From Roseovarius salincola (lineage in GTDB: Bacteria > Pseudomonadota > Alphaproteobacteria > Rhodobacterales > Rhodobacteraceae): a stretch of DNA of 64,000 nt. The stretch spans positions 248,001 through 312,000 of the forward strand of contig NZ_JAPTNL010000003.1 in assembly GCF_026891095.1 (NCBI RefSeq), given 5' to 3'. Below the pieces are notes generated by a model. It had not been told where the DNA came from. It searched no databases and saw nothing but the letters and a program-made list of their open reading frames with translations. Below, piece by piece: positions 38,646 through 47,228 of the stretch (position 1 is its first letter; each line of letters starts with the position of its first letter). Position numbers and translations under genes: made by a program.

Positions 38646-40568
38646 TTGGCACATAACTACGTTTCACAAACCACCCTAGACGCCAGGGTCGCTGACGCTA
38701 TCAGTCGTGCGCACGACGTTTTTTTGCGCGCGAACTCCCCTAACAACTTCTATTTTCACGATTTTCTGAATGTATTTATCACACTTATCCAGCAGCCCGC
38801 AATATTTGTTCTGTACCGCCAGGCAGCCGGTGATGTTTTGGAGAGGCATTACATTCTTTCAAGAGATAAAGGGTTTTACTCGGGGTTATTGGATCACTTG
38901 ACCGAAGAAGAGCCAGAAAACAACCCTGAAAAACTGTTTTCCATCTTCCCCTCAGCGTCTGATTTTGCTTCAGAAGTAGAGGGTGAGATATCAAGCCAGC
39001 GTACAAAGTACTTTCTTTTGATTTCAAAAGTAATGGGTTCCGCTCAAGAAAAAAAGTATGAACGTGTTAAACCGCTAGAAGGCACTCAGCAGATCGCCTC
39101 AAACCCCTTCGACTACATAGCTTTATGCGCAAAAAAGTTTTTTGATACGGAATGGGCTGAATACCCTAAAAGCTTTCAAGTTTTAGCATACGACTATCTA
39201 CAGCGCTCAATGACAGACCTCGTTCAGGGGCACATTAACCGTTCAGCGCGCCCTGAGGAAGATCCTGAGACAGCCAATCTTCCTGCTCCAAGCTTACAGA
39301 CCGCTTGGAATAAAAAGCTTTCTTCTGACCTTTCGCCACTATTTGATGGATTGACGGCCCGGCTTTCTTATCTAACAGAGATGGCCAGCATTCGAGCAGA
39401 AACTGAAGAAACAGATGAAGATGCTGTTGGTCCACGTCTGAGCAATTTTTTCTTGGCAACGAGAGCTTACACGCGACCAACATCTAGACGGCCTTTCACC
39501 AGCAAGGCCTACGAAAAGTCCTTTGGATATAAATACGATGTTCGGTTCATCATACCAAGAAAGCAAGAAGATGAACTAATGAATTTTTTCATTTGGCTGA
39601 AGTCTTCGGCTAACAACTCTAAGCTTACTAAATATTCTAGCGCAAGCTTGGGCAGAAAATACTTAAAGCAGAGAAAAATACTAGAAGAAGAATTTTTTAG
39701 TATCTTGCGCGGTCCAGATGGGCCCCGTGAGATACTGAACATATATACCAGCAAAATTGGGGATCACGCCAGGTCGTTCACTGATCCTATTTTTGAGACA
39801 GGATTAATCGATTTTCGCGACGTATTTGAGGATGGTGGTCTCGCGAGAGTTCCAGGCCTTATATCACTTAGAACGACTGGATCACTCTCCGCGCACTCTG
39901 ACGTGCAGGATGGACTTCGTATTGTGGCGGCGCACTACGTGTTCTCGCAAATGGCTCGGCGAGCACTTGGGCAAAACGGAACAGGTCGTGTGAAGATGAT
40001 TCTGATTCCGATTATGGAACGGGGGACTGTGTGGGCCGTTTCAGGTCATTTCTACCATGCCAACCAGAACGAGAGTTTCCCAATCTATGACAACCGAATT
40101 TGGCAAGCCGTTTTCCACTTATCAAACTACATTCGGAGCATAATTAGACGAGCTTCAAGCGAACTGCTTTGGGAGGACTTTTCCCATTTGATCGTTAACA
40201 CTATTGCTCAGTTCGACTCGCGAGCGCTTCAGAATGCAGCTAACTTGGGGGCTTCCCTAAAAGCTCTTGAGGACAAGGCGAAGGCACATGGAAGACTGAA
40301 CCCATTGGGCTTTCCTGCGTTCCGGGAAAGTGGAGGCATCTTGTATTGCTTTCCAAACCCAAACCAAAATTCTGATCCCGTCGAAATAAGAGGCATTACG
40401 GAAAGCAACGCGTTCTTTCAGTCTGTCCAGAATTGGGGTGGTGTTGAAGAGCGTGACTATTCACGAGCAATCGATGAAGGCATGAACGCCTTGTACAATA
40501 GAGTCGCCTTGGAGAGGATGAATAGAAGCCGTCCCTTGTCCAAAGCCCAAACACGGAAAGCACGGTAA
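38646..40568 (+). CDS. large AT-rich cargo protein, unknown function
   Basis: 640-residue soluble protein; no membrane segment or signal. The codon use is AT-rich and unlike the flanking GC-rich transfer genes, a mark of recent arrival. Recognisable only as patterns: an N-terminal helical half (DARVADAISRAHDVFLRANS, QVLAYDYLQRSMTDLVQGH), a central RPFTSKAYEKSFGYKYDVRF stretch and a C-terminal part with LIPIMERGTVWAVSGHFYHA. The start is a TTG at 38646; no ATG lies nearby in frame. It forms a pair with the next gene, one base apart. Possibly a defence or virus-related module; not recognised. Confidence 0.6.
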   Translation: MAHNYVSQTTLDARVADAISRAHDVFLRANSPNNFYFHDFLNVFITLIQQPAIFVLYRQAAGDVLERHYILSRDKGFYSGLLDHLTEEEPENNPEKLFSIFPSASDFASEVEGEISSQRTKYFLLISKVMGSAQEKKYERVKPLEGTQQIASNPFDYIALCAKKFFDTEWAEYPKSFQVLAYDYLQRSMTDLVQGHINRSARPEEDPETANLPAPSLQTAWNKKLSSDLSPLFDGLTARLSYLTEMASIRAETEETDEDAVGPRLSNFFLATRAYTRPTSRRPFTSKAYEKSFGYKYDVRFIIPRKQEDELMNFFIWLKSSANNSKLTKYSSASLGRKYLKQRKILEEEFFSILRGPDGPREILNIYTSKIGDHARSFTDPIFETGLIDFRDVFEDGGLARVPGLISLRTTGSLSAHSDVQDGLRIVAAHYVFSQMARRALGQNGTGRVKMILIPIMERGTVWAVSGHFYHANQNESFPIYDNRIWQAVFHLSNYIRSIIRRASSELLWEDFSHLIVNTIAQFDSRALQNAANLGASLKALEDKAKAHGRLNPLGFPAFRESGGILYCFPNPNQNSDPVEIRGITESNAFFQSVQNWGGVEERDYSRAIDEGMNALYNRVALERMNRSRPLSKAQTRKAR

Positions 40569-40569
40569 G

Positions 40570-41334
40570 ATGACAGAAACAAAAGAAAACCCATCTTTTA
40601 TTAGCGGTGATTTCGCGCCAGTGGCCGAATTTTTGAAGAACACACTCACGGAAATAGATCAAAGCTATGAACCAGACATGGATTCTGAGCAGATGGACGC
40701 CTTGGCGCGAGAGAGGGAGCTTATTTTTGGCGAATCCACACAGGTCTCCTACATCGGCCTTGAAGAAGTCATTCCTCAGCGGGCCGTTGAAGAGAAGATT
40801 GAACTTTTTGACAAAATCAATTCGGCAGTTTTTTTTCGCGCTGCTGAAGTACCATTTATAGTAAATCCATCAAGGCGCAGCAAAAAGGACGTTTTAGAGA
40901 ATCACTCCAGCTCGGAATTCATAGATCGCGTTATTGATAAGATGTGCGTGGCTATGAAGGCTGTGGGCATAAATGACCAAACAATTTTCACCGTGAAATC
41001 AGCCGCAAAAATTAATATCGAAAATTCATTCATGAAAAACGAAGGAACACCTCCCATTCCTGAAGTAGCCCCAAAGAAATACCGTGGTGTCATTCAAGAC
41101 GGACCACCGGTAGAATTCATAAGATCAGTTTACGCGCAATGGCTAATGGCGGAGGTTCTTGACCGGGAAACATTAAACCAACTTGATCAAAACTTGGTTC
41201 TTGCCGTTTATTCCTATAAAAAACGTAATCCAAGCGCGCCAACGCTTAAAAATGTTCTTGCGAGCAAATCGGCTGCGACCGAAAATCGGAAGAAGATTTA
41301 CGGTGTGCTAACTGATCAACAACATCAGCACTGA
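40570..41334 (+). CDS. partner of the AT-rich cargo protein, unknown function
   Basis: 254 residues, soluble, AT-rich codons like its neighbour. It opens MTETKENPSFISGDFAPVAE and contains SEFIDRVIDKMCVAMKAVGI and VEFIRSVYAQWLMAEVLDRE; no catalytic motif is evident. It starts one base after the 640-residue gene stop, so the two are surely co-expressed. A terminator hairpin follows about 100 bases downstream. Confidence 0.6.
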   Translation: MTETKENPSFISGDFAPVAEFLKNTLTEIDQSYEPDMDSEQMDALARERELIFGESTQVSYIGLEEVIPQRAVEEKIELFDKINSAVFFRAAEVPFIVNPSRRSKKDVLENHSSSEFIDRVIDKMCVAMKAVGINDQTIFTVKSAAKINIENSFMKNEGTPPIPEVAPKKYRGVIQDGPPVEFIRSVYAQWLMAEVLDRETLNQLDQNLVLAVYSYKKRNPSAPTLKNVLASKSAATENRKKIYGVLTDQQHQH

Positions 41335-41432
41335 TTGGGCTTATAACGGCACGATAATCTCAGCCTTGACTTTGACACTTGGCTTGCCAGGCATTGATAT
41401 TTAGCCGATACTCTCGGTGCTGAAAATAATTA

Positions 41433-41456
41433 GGGGAAGGTCACGCTTCCCCTTTT
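41433..41456. terminator. intrinsic terminator between convergent cargo module and virD4
   Basis: GGGGAAG and CTTCCCC pair around a six-base loop, followed by TTTT on the plus strand. On the minus strand the hairpin is followed by an AT-rich tract, so it may serve the virD4 transcript too. Confidence 0.75.
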
Positions 41457-41475
41457 CGCGGTGGACGGGCTTATT

Positions 41476-43377
41476 CTACTGACCTGCCACATCCAGAAAC
41501 CGGTCCAGCCGCGCATTGCCCTCTTTGTAGGCGTCTGCATCGGGCGCGGACCCGGTCGCGGCATCGGGGTCTCGCGCTTCCATGGCATCGATCTCATCAC
41601 GTCTCTTGCCGCCGCGGCTTTTAACCGGGGCTCCAAGCTCCCCGGATCGGGCCTTCGGCACATCCAGCGCCCCGATCTTTGCCTCGAGCGCGCGGAGTTG
41701 GCCCTGCAGCCCACGCATCTGATCTCCGGCTGAGGGGTACGGCAAGTCACCCGTCTGTTTGTCGTAAATCGCCTTGAAGAAGCGATCGTCGTAATACTTG
41801 ATCCGCTTCGCGCGCACGGGCATTTGCGCGTCGACCACCATGACGATGTCACCCAGATCCATGCGCCGGGCTTCGTCCTCGGGCAGCAGCGCGGTTTCTT
41901 CGGTCCGCTCGGACATGCTGCGCCCGGCAAATGGGTTGCGGCCTACGGAGCGCGACCGGGTCACCACGCGTTTCGTGGTCTTGCCGACGGCCTTGCTGAG
42001 CTCTTCGATGGTCTTTTCATCCGAGGGGGTCAGGTAAAGCTTTATGCCGGCATTGCCCTGCAGCGCGCGGCGGGCGTTTTCGCCATAGATTTCATCGAGG
42101 GCGGGGATGGTCTGCGTGACGATCGCCAGGTTTGCCCGGTAGGAGCGCAAGGTCTCGATACTGTCCATCACGATGGGCATTTTGCCCAAGCGGTTGAACT
42201 CATCGAGCATAATCATCACCGGCCAGGGCTCATCCTTGCCCGGCTCGTGATCCTGCAGCGAGGCAAGAAGATCCGAGAAGAACAGCCGGATCAAGGGCGC
42301 CAGCGGTTTTACCATCAACGGCTCGACCACCAGATAGACGCTGAAGGGCGCCTTGCGGATATCGCGGAAGTCGAAGTCCGAGGTCTCGGTCGCGCGGTCG
42401 ATGGCGGGGTTTGACCATTGTTTGAGACCAGAGGTCATCAGCAGCGAGAGGTAGGAGGTCAGCGTGTCATTATTGGTCGAAGCCATGCGCATGAAGATCA
42501 GTTTGGCTGCGGGATTCACCACCTCGTCAGCCCGACGACGGTATTCCTTCTGCTTGTCGCCGCCCGAGGCCGTGATGCGGTAGATCTCGCCCAGGGTCGG
42601 CCGCTTGCGCTCGAATGCCAGAAGCCCGGCCGCGACGAACAGGTCGATACCGCCGTCGAGAAGGCCCTGCACGCGATCACTGTCAGCCTGCAGGAAAAGC
42701 GATGCCAGAAGCTGCAGCTCCATCTGCTGGCGATCGACATTCTCGAGCGACGCGATGCGCAGGAGGGGGTTGTAGCGATGCGAGCGGCCATCCTTCCAAT
42801 CGGTGGGGGCAAAGCGGAACACCCGGTCACCCTGAGCGGCACGGCGACGCGCGGTCGCCTCGAAGTTCTCACCCTTGACGTCCAGTACCACCGCGCTGCC
42901 CTGATAGGTCAGCAGGTTCGGGATCACGAAGCCCGTGGTCTTGCCGCGTCCCGTGGGGGCCACGATCAGGGCATGTGGAAAGACCTTGGACATCACGAAG
43001 GGCGCGCGGCCGCGGGGCGCGCCCATCTTGCCCAGGATGAAGCCGTGGCCGGGCTTGCCGAAAAAGCCGTTGCGCTTCATCTCGGCGCGCGTCTGCCAAT
43101 GGGTTTCGCCAAAGCGGGTGAGTGCGTCATTCATCAAGACGGCGCTTAGGAGCAGTCCGGCACCCGCATTGATGCCGATGATCAGATGCACAATCTGCAT
43201 GTCAGCGGGGTTGGTAACGCGCAGATCGGCATAGCTGCGGGCGATCAACAGGAAATCAATCTCGGCACCGATACCAAACCAGCGGAAGGTGACAAAGGCC
43301 GAGGCCAAGGCATAGCCGAGCGCGGCGCCAAGCAGCGCAAAGCTCAGAACCCCGAGAGCGATGCGGGCCTTACCCAT
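41476..43377 (-). CDS. virD4: VirD4/TraG-type coupling protein
   Basis: 633-residue inner-membrane ATPase that hands the relaxase-bound DNA to the channel. Two N-terminal membrane helices (ALGVLSFALLGAALGYALAS and HLIIGINAGAGLLLSAVLM) precede Walker A VAPTGRGKTTGFV (about 139-151) and Walker B WPVMIMLDEFNRLGKMP. The TGLKQWSNPAIDRAT and LAIVTQTIPALDEIYGENA stretches are also typical. The C-terminal 100 residues are charged and variable. Its start overlaps the relaxase stop by eight bases. Confidence 0.95.
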   Translation of the reverse strand: MGKARIALGVLSFALLGAALGYALASAFVTFRWFGIGAEIDFLLIARSYADLRVTNPADMQIVHLIIGINAGAGLLLSAVLMNDALTRFGETHWQTRAEMKRNGFFGKPGHGFILGKMGAPRGRAPFVMSKVFPHALIVAPTGRGKTTGFVIPNLLTYQGSAVVLDVKGENFEATARRRAAQGDRVFRFAPTDWKDGRSHRYNPLLRIASLENVDRQQMELQLLASLFLQADSDRVQGLLDGGIDLFVAAGLLAFERKRPTLGEIYRITASGGDKQKEYRRRADEVVNPAAKLIFMRMASTNNDTLTSYLSLLMTSGLKQWSNPAIDRATETSDFDFRDIRKAPFSVYLVVEPLMVKPLAPLIRLFFSDLLASLQDHEPGKDEPWPVMIMLDEFNRLGKMPIVMDSIETLRSYRANLAIVTQTIPALDEIYGENARRALQGNAGIKLYLTPSDEKTIEELSKAVGKTTKRVVTRSRSVGRNPFAGRSMSERTEETALLPEDEARRMDLGDIVMVVDAQMPVRAKRIKYYDDRFFKAIYDKQTGDLPYPSAGDQMRGLQGQLRALEAKIGALDVPKARSGELGAPVKSRGGKRRDEIDAMEARDPDAATGSAPDADAYKEGNARLDRFLDVAGQ

Positions 43378-45199
43378 GGCTCACGCCCTTTTCACCGTCG
43401 GTTTCTGCATGGCGCGCGCGCTGGACGTCGATCTCTTCATTGGCGATCTCGTCGCGCACGTGCTCCATGGCCGCGCTGTTTGCCAGCGCGGCATCGCTCT
43501 GCAAATAGGCCTTGGCCATGTAGAGCCGGTCCAGCCGATCCTCGAGGACCTCGTCCAGAGCCGCGTCATTGCCCATCGCCAGTTCAGCCGTGCGCTCCTC
43601 GCCGATCATGTCACCAATTTCCTCGCGCAATGTCGCCTGCTCAGCGGGATCACGGAACGGATCAGCGCTCGGGTCATCGCGCATGCGGGTCATCACATCG
43701 GCGGTGGTCGGCGGCAGGTCAGCGATATCGGGATCACGGACGGCGCGCTCTATTCGCTCCGCCTCATCCACGGCCCCGCTGTCGCGCAGCACCTCGGCCT
43801 CAGCCAACACGCGGCCCAGATCACCATGCGCCGCGTCGAGCCAGTCGATGGCCGCCTCCAGCTCATCCGCCCGGTTTAAATCCAGCCCCTCTGTCTCGGC
43901 AATGGCCTTGAGGTCCTGGCTCAGCCACTGCCGCTCCAGCGCGGCATTGTCGGCGCCCAGCTTGACACGGGCAACGACGTCTTGCGCGGAGATCCCGGTG
44001 CCGTCGAGCGCGCGTTCGACGCGCTCGGCCAGCTCTGGGGCCTGCAGCCGCTCGGCGGCCTCGCGGTCGATGTTCGCGGTGGAATAGATCCCGCTGGCCG
44101 AAGGGGCGTCCAGCAGCGTGTGGGATTGCGACCCGATCGGGCTCAGATGCGAGATATCGCGGTAAATCTCGTTGAGCTCATGCTCCAGCGCCACGCGCCG
44201 GTCCGGCGGGGCCTCAGCGACCACGCGCTCGGCCTGGGCGATCTTGTCATGGAACGCATCCACGACCTCGTCGAATGAGAGCTGGTCCTCTGCCATGCCA
44301 TACACCTTTCCATCTGCTGTGATTGCCTGACCTTGTCCGAGCAGCGTCGCCGCCCGGTTCAGGGCTGTCGCGATCTCCTCATGGGTTTCGCGCGAGGCCT
44401 CGGCCGCAAGCCCGCGATAAAGCCGGGCGTGCCCGGCAATTTCCGCCAGGGCTCGGTCAAGCTCAGGGCCCACACGCTCCCGCTCGCATACCGTCTGGCC
44501 GCTCTCCATGGCGCGCCGCACCTGCGCATCGGCCGGGGCCTTGGTCACCACGCCGCGCTCCGCCCGCCTTGTCGCCTCGAGCCGCAGACCATAGCGGTCG
44601 CTCACCTCCACCATCGCCTCGCGGAAGGCGTCATAGTTGAAGTGATGGTCCCGCTTGAGAAAGAAGACCTCGCCATCCTTGCTGCGCCGGTTCAGCACGA
44701 TATGCGCATGCGGGTGGTCGCGGTCCTCATGGACGGCGGCGATATAGTCAAAATGGCTACCCTCGCCCTGGAAAAAGCGCTCGCAGATCTCGCGGGTGAT
44801 CTCGCCTACATCCTCGCCCCGTGTGCCGATGGGAAAAGCCATCAGCAGATGCGAGGTATGTCCCAGCTTGGGGTGGAACCCCTCGTTCCATTGCGCAGCA
44901 AAACGGCGGGTGACCTGTTCGGCTTCCTTCTCGCTGAGCCGCTCCTGCCCGTCATAGGTGCCGCGGCTGTCGATGATCATGCTGGATTTCGAAGTAAGGT
45001 AGCCAAGCTGATTGCGCAGCTGCGCCCGGGTATGGGTCCCGCCACCGCGAATGGCTTTGAAGATCGCGGGCGAATGCCCCATGGCGGCGCGCACCATCTG
45101 CTTCTGGCGCGCCCGCGGGACGCTGCCACTGATCCGGCTCCAGTCGCGGTCGAAGAACGCGCTCTGGGCCGCGGCCACGGCGGTATTATTCCGGGCCAT
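43370..45199 (-). CDS. VirD2-like conjugative relaxase (MOB-P-like)
   Basis: 609 residues. The relaxase domain is N-terminal: GYLTSKSSMIID with a candidate nicking Tyr67, HTSHLLMAFPIGT, and the three-histidine metal motif HEDRDHPHAHIVLNR (His157, His163, His165). The remainder, about 250-600, is an acidic helical region without helicase boxes. It would nick at oriT and stay bound to the 5' end of the transferred strand. Start 45199 has GGAGGGAGC upstream; it overlaps the MobC-like gene by 14 bases. Confidence 0.93.
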   Translation of the reverse strand: MARNNTAVAAAQSAFFDRDWSRISGSVPRARQKQMVRAAMGHSPAIFKAIRGGGTHTRAQLRNQLGYLTSKSSMIIDSRGTYDGQERLSEKEAEQVTRRFAAQWNEGFHPKLGHTSHLLMAFPIGTRGEDVGEITREICERFFQGEGSHFDYIAAVHEDRDHPHAHIVLNRRSKDGEVFFLKRDHHFNYDAFREAMVEVSDRYGLRLEATRRAERGVVTKAPADAQVRRAMESGQTVCERERVGPELDRALAEIAGHARLYRGLAAEASRETHEEIATALNRAATLLGQGQAITADGKVYGMAEDQLSFDEVVDAFHDKIAQAERVVAEAPPDRRVALEHELNEIYRDISHLSPIGSQSHTLLDAPSASGIYSTANIDREAAERLQAPELAERVERALDGTGISAQDVVARVKLGADNAALERQWLSQDLKAIAETEGLDLNRADELEAAIDWLDAAHGDLGRVLAEAEVLRDSGAVDEAERIERAVRDPDIADLPPTTADVMTRMRDDPSADPFRDPAEQATLREEIGDMIGEERTAELAMGNDAALDEVLEDRLDRLYMAKAYLQSDAALANSAAMEHVRDEIANEEIDVQRARHAETDGEKGVSHG

Positions 45200-45776
45200 C
45201 GCTTGCTCCCTCCAGCACCCGCACAACCTCGGCTGAGAGCGCGCCACGCCGACGCTCGGCCATCTCCTGTACCTGGTCGGCGATATCAAAAACCATCGTG
45301 CCCAGGGCTCGCACCTGGGCATGGGCGCCGTCGCCATAGGGCGGGGTCTTGCCGCGCCGCTTTGCCTCGTTCAGCCGCTGCGCGATCTGGTTCACGTTAT
45401 TGCCCGCACGGTTCAGCGCCGCCGAGAGCCCGCGCATCTCAAAGGCCAGATCATCATCGGGCACGAAGAGATCACTGGCGGCATGGATCAGCCGGCGCAG
45501 CGCCTCGGCCCGGCTTGCGATCTCGCGCCGGGCTAGCACCGCGTCGAAGCGAGACAGCTCCTGCGCGGTGAGCCGGACATTCACCACCTCGCTGCGCACC
45601 CGCCCGTCGATCTGGCGGCTCCGGTCGGTCTGCAGCGTGTAGTAGATCGTCCGCGGTGTGACACCGAACTCCCGCGCCAGATCGGCCACCGGCACGCCCT
45701 GCCCGCGCTTGCGCACGATGGCGAAGCGCTGCTCCTGGCTCAGCCGGTTCACTGGTTTGGCGCGGGATCGGGCCAT
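45186..45776 (-). CDS. mobC: MobC-like relaxosome protein with N-terminal HTH
   Basis: 196 residues. The N-terminal 60 residues form a homeodomain-like HTH (QEQRFAIVRKRGQGVPVADL then REFGVTPRTIYYTLQ). The rest has VNVRLTAQELSRFDAVLARR and LSAALNRAGNNVNQIAQRLN, the latter the mark of MobC/relaxosome accessory proteins. It should bind oriT DNA just upstream of its own gene. It is first in the mobC - relaxase - virD4 transcript. Confidence 0.85.
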   Translation of the reverse strand: MARSRAKPVNRLSQEQRFAIVRKRGQGVPVADLAREFGVTPRTIYYTLQTDRSRQIDGRVRSEVVNVRLTAQELSRFDAVLARREIASRAEALRRLIHAASDLFVPDDDLAFEMRGLSAALNRAGNNVNQIAQRLNEAKRRGKTPPYGDGAHAQVRALGTMVFDIADQVQEMAERRRGALSAEVVRVLEGASDGPE

Positions 45777-45810
45777 GTGAAGTAATCACCCCTATTTCTT
45801 GCCACTCTCA

Positions 45811-45880
45811 TACAGGCAGCACCGTTATGACGCTTCGTCATAATTGTTGCAATACTATCATATTGCAGCAACTGCCTGTA
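45811..45880. other. candidate oriT with nested inverted repeats
   Basis: Outer arms TACAGGCAG (45811-45819) and CTGCCTGTA (45872-45880) enclose two further hairpins: TTATGACG/CGTCATAA with a three-base loop (45825-45843) and TGCAATA/TATTGCA (45848-45867). The block lies 35 bases upstream of mobC, the usual place of oriT relative to a relaxosome operon. The nick base cannot be told from sequence. Confidence 0.65.
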
Positions 45881-45996
45881 TTCCGTTTGGCAGCCAGGGG
45901 CTGCCTCTTTCGCCGGGGGGCAGAATGTCCCTCCGGCGGGTCTTCATGCTCCGGGTCGATCCCGGGCGTGAAGGGGCTCTGGGTAGGGACCCGCGC

Positions 45997-46038
45997 TTGA
46001 TTCATGCCGAGAGCATCGGTATATTCAAATAGAATATA
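45997..46038 (+). promoter_or_regulatory. sigma70-type promoter and ParD operator of parDE
   Basis: TTGATT at 45997-46002 and TATATT at 46020-46025 are separated by 17 bases. The -10 box is inside a perfect 7-bp inverted repeat, TATATTC (46020-46026) and GAATATA (46032-46038), a natural operator for an RHH antitoxin blocking its own promoter. ParD starts 18 bases downstream. Confidence 0.7.
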
Positions 46039-46056
46039 GGTGGAGTGAGAACGACC

Positions 46057-46317
46057 ATGGCCAGCACATCAATGACCCTCGGCCCCCACTGGGAGGGCTT
46101 CATCAAAAGCGAGATCGAGGCGGGGCGCTATGCAACCGCATCGGAGGTCGTGCGCGCCGGTTTGCGGGAGCTTGAAGAACGTAGCACCAAGCTTGAGGCG
46201 CTGAGGGATCATCTCGCCACTGGGCACGCGGAGGCGCTGAGAGGCGCCTATGTCGACACCTCGGCCGAAGACATCATTACTCGGGCCAAAACGCGGGCAG
46301 CCGGCTCCGATCAATGA
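46057..46317 (+). CDS. parD: ParD-family antitoxin
   Basis: 86-residue RHH antitoxin. TSMTLGPHWEGFIKSEIEAG and YATASEVVRAGLRELEER give the ParD DNA-binding dimer; the C-terminal tail (YVDTSAEDIITRAKTRAA) wraps the toxin. The ATG at 46057 is preferred over the GTG at 46045. The stop overlaps parE by four bases. Autorepression at the palindrome upstream is expected. Confidence 0.9.
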   Translation: MASTSMTLGPHWEGFIKSEIEAGRYATASEVVRAGLRELEERSTKLEALRDHLATGHAEALRGAYVDTSAEDIITRAKTRAAGSDQ

Positions 46318-46613
46318 CCGCAACTTACAGGTTGACGCCAGCAGCCCTTCGCGACCTGGACAACATCGCAGATTACACGCTCGCCCACTGGGGCGTGGAC
46401 CAGATGGATAGATATGTCCGGCGCCTGATGGAGCGCTGCGCGTGGCTTGCAGGCTACCCCAACGCTGGCAGACGCAGGCCGGATATCCATCCCGAATACA
46501 TGTGCTTTCCGGAAGGCAAGCATCTGGTCTTCTACCTTTCAGAGGCGGACCAAGTCACCGTCATCGGGATCGTGCACCAGTCCATGGATGTGGTCGCGCA
46601 TTTTGACGGGTGA
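46314..46613 (+). CDS. parE: ParE-family toxin
   Basis: 99-residue RelE/ParE-fold toxin. TYRLTPAALRDLDNIADYTL and the strand-rich end (HLVFYLSEADQVTVIGIVHQ) match ParE, which in studied cases poisons DNA gyrase. It is coupled to parD. As part of a conjugative element it should act in maintenance. Confidence 0.9.
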   Translation: MTATYRLTPAALRDLDNIADYTLAHWGVDQMDRYVRRLMERCAWLAGYPNAGRRRPDIHPEYMCFPEGKHLVFYLSEADQVTVIGIVHQSMDVVAHFDG

Positions 46614-46645
46614 TCTTAGGTTGTGCGCAGGTTCCTTCGAGCAGT

Positions 46646-46744
46646 GATGGCGGGCCCGAAGGCCGCCCCCGGAGCCAGTCTTGGATGACCGCGGCCGCGG
46701 CGCGGCGGCGCTCGTCATGGCCGAAGTCGTCAAAGCTCTCGGCG
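46646..46744 (-). repeat. duplicated remnant of the ssb 3' end (copy 1)
   Basis: About 99 bases closely match 47791-47890, which covers the last codons of ssb and its downstream flank. On the minus strand this copy still reads AESFDDFGHDERRRAAAAV, compared with AESFDDVSHDERRRAAAAV in ssb. It is a cut-off copy with no gene head. Together the two copies bracket the 47229 and 46935 toxin-antitoxin pair and the small YecA-like gene. Confidence 0.85.
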
Positions 46745-46766
46745 ACGAGCCGGTGCCGTTTGCGCC

Positions 46767-46925
46767 TCAGACATGGGGCAGCAATTCACCGGGCAGGATC
46801 ATCTCCGGGCTGACCACCAGTCCGGCGAAAAACCCGTCCAGTTCTGGCAACAACATGCCGCCCGCCTCTTCCGGGATCGAAAGCAACAGGGCGTCGAGCT
46901 CGTCCAGGTCTTTGTCGCTGAGCAT
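46767..46925 (-). CDS. short YecA/UPF0149-like protein, probably truncated
   Basis: 52 residues, MLSDKDLDELDALLLSIPEE then LPELDGFFAGLVVSPEMILP. The LDGFLAGL-type pattern is the N-terminal part of YecA/UPF0149 proteins, which are normally three times longer and end with a zinc-binding SEC-C tail. It stops just before the ssb remnant, so it was likely cut by the rearrangement. A strong TAGGAGGAG ribosome site precedes the start. It is ten bases downstream of the RelE-like gene. Confidence 0.6.
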   Translation of the reverse strand: MLSDKDLDELDALLLSIPEEAGGMLLPELDGFFAGLVVSPEMILPGELLPHV

Positions 46926-46934
46926 CCGCTCCTC

Positions 46935-47219
46935 CTAGCGCCAGTTTTGTCCTGGCATCATGAGGTCCAGCACATGCACCTCGTTCGTGTCTTCATGGTA
47001 TTCGTAGAGGTAGGTGTAGCCTTCAAGCGTCAGAAAGCGCACCCTGCCCTGGAAGAGCGCGCCAGCCTCGGGGAAGTCTGACAGGGTGCGCGCCATGCGC
47101 TGGTGAATGCCCTCAAGGAAATTCAGCACATCCGGGATTTCGCTGGGGTCAACGTGGTCGATCAGGCGCAGGATCGCTCCATCCACCTCGGGAGCGAGAA
47201 TGATCGTCGCGTTCTTCAT
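46935..47219 (-). CDS. RelE/ParE-family toxin-like protein
   Basis: 94 residues. IIHDPSEI-like helical start (LRLIDHVDPSEIPDVLNFLE), RMARTLSDFPEAGALFQGRV and the beta part RFLTLEGYTYLYEYHEDTNE end in VHVLDLMMPGQNWR. This is the ParE/RelE fold: two helices then a sheet with basic residues. It follows a Phd-type antitoxin gene ten bases upstream, forming the second toxin-antitoxin pair of this region. Confidence 0.75.
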   Translation of the reverse strand: MKNATIILAPEVDGAILRLIDHVDPSEIPDVLNFLEGIHQRMARTLSDFPEAGALFQGRVRFLTLEGYTYLYEYHEDTNEVHVLDLMMPGQNWR

Positions 47220-47228
47220 GCAGGGCTA

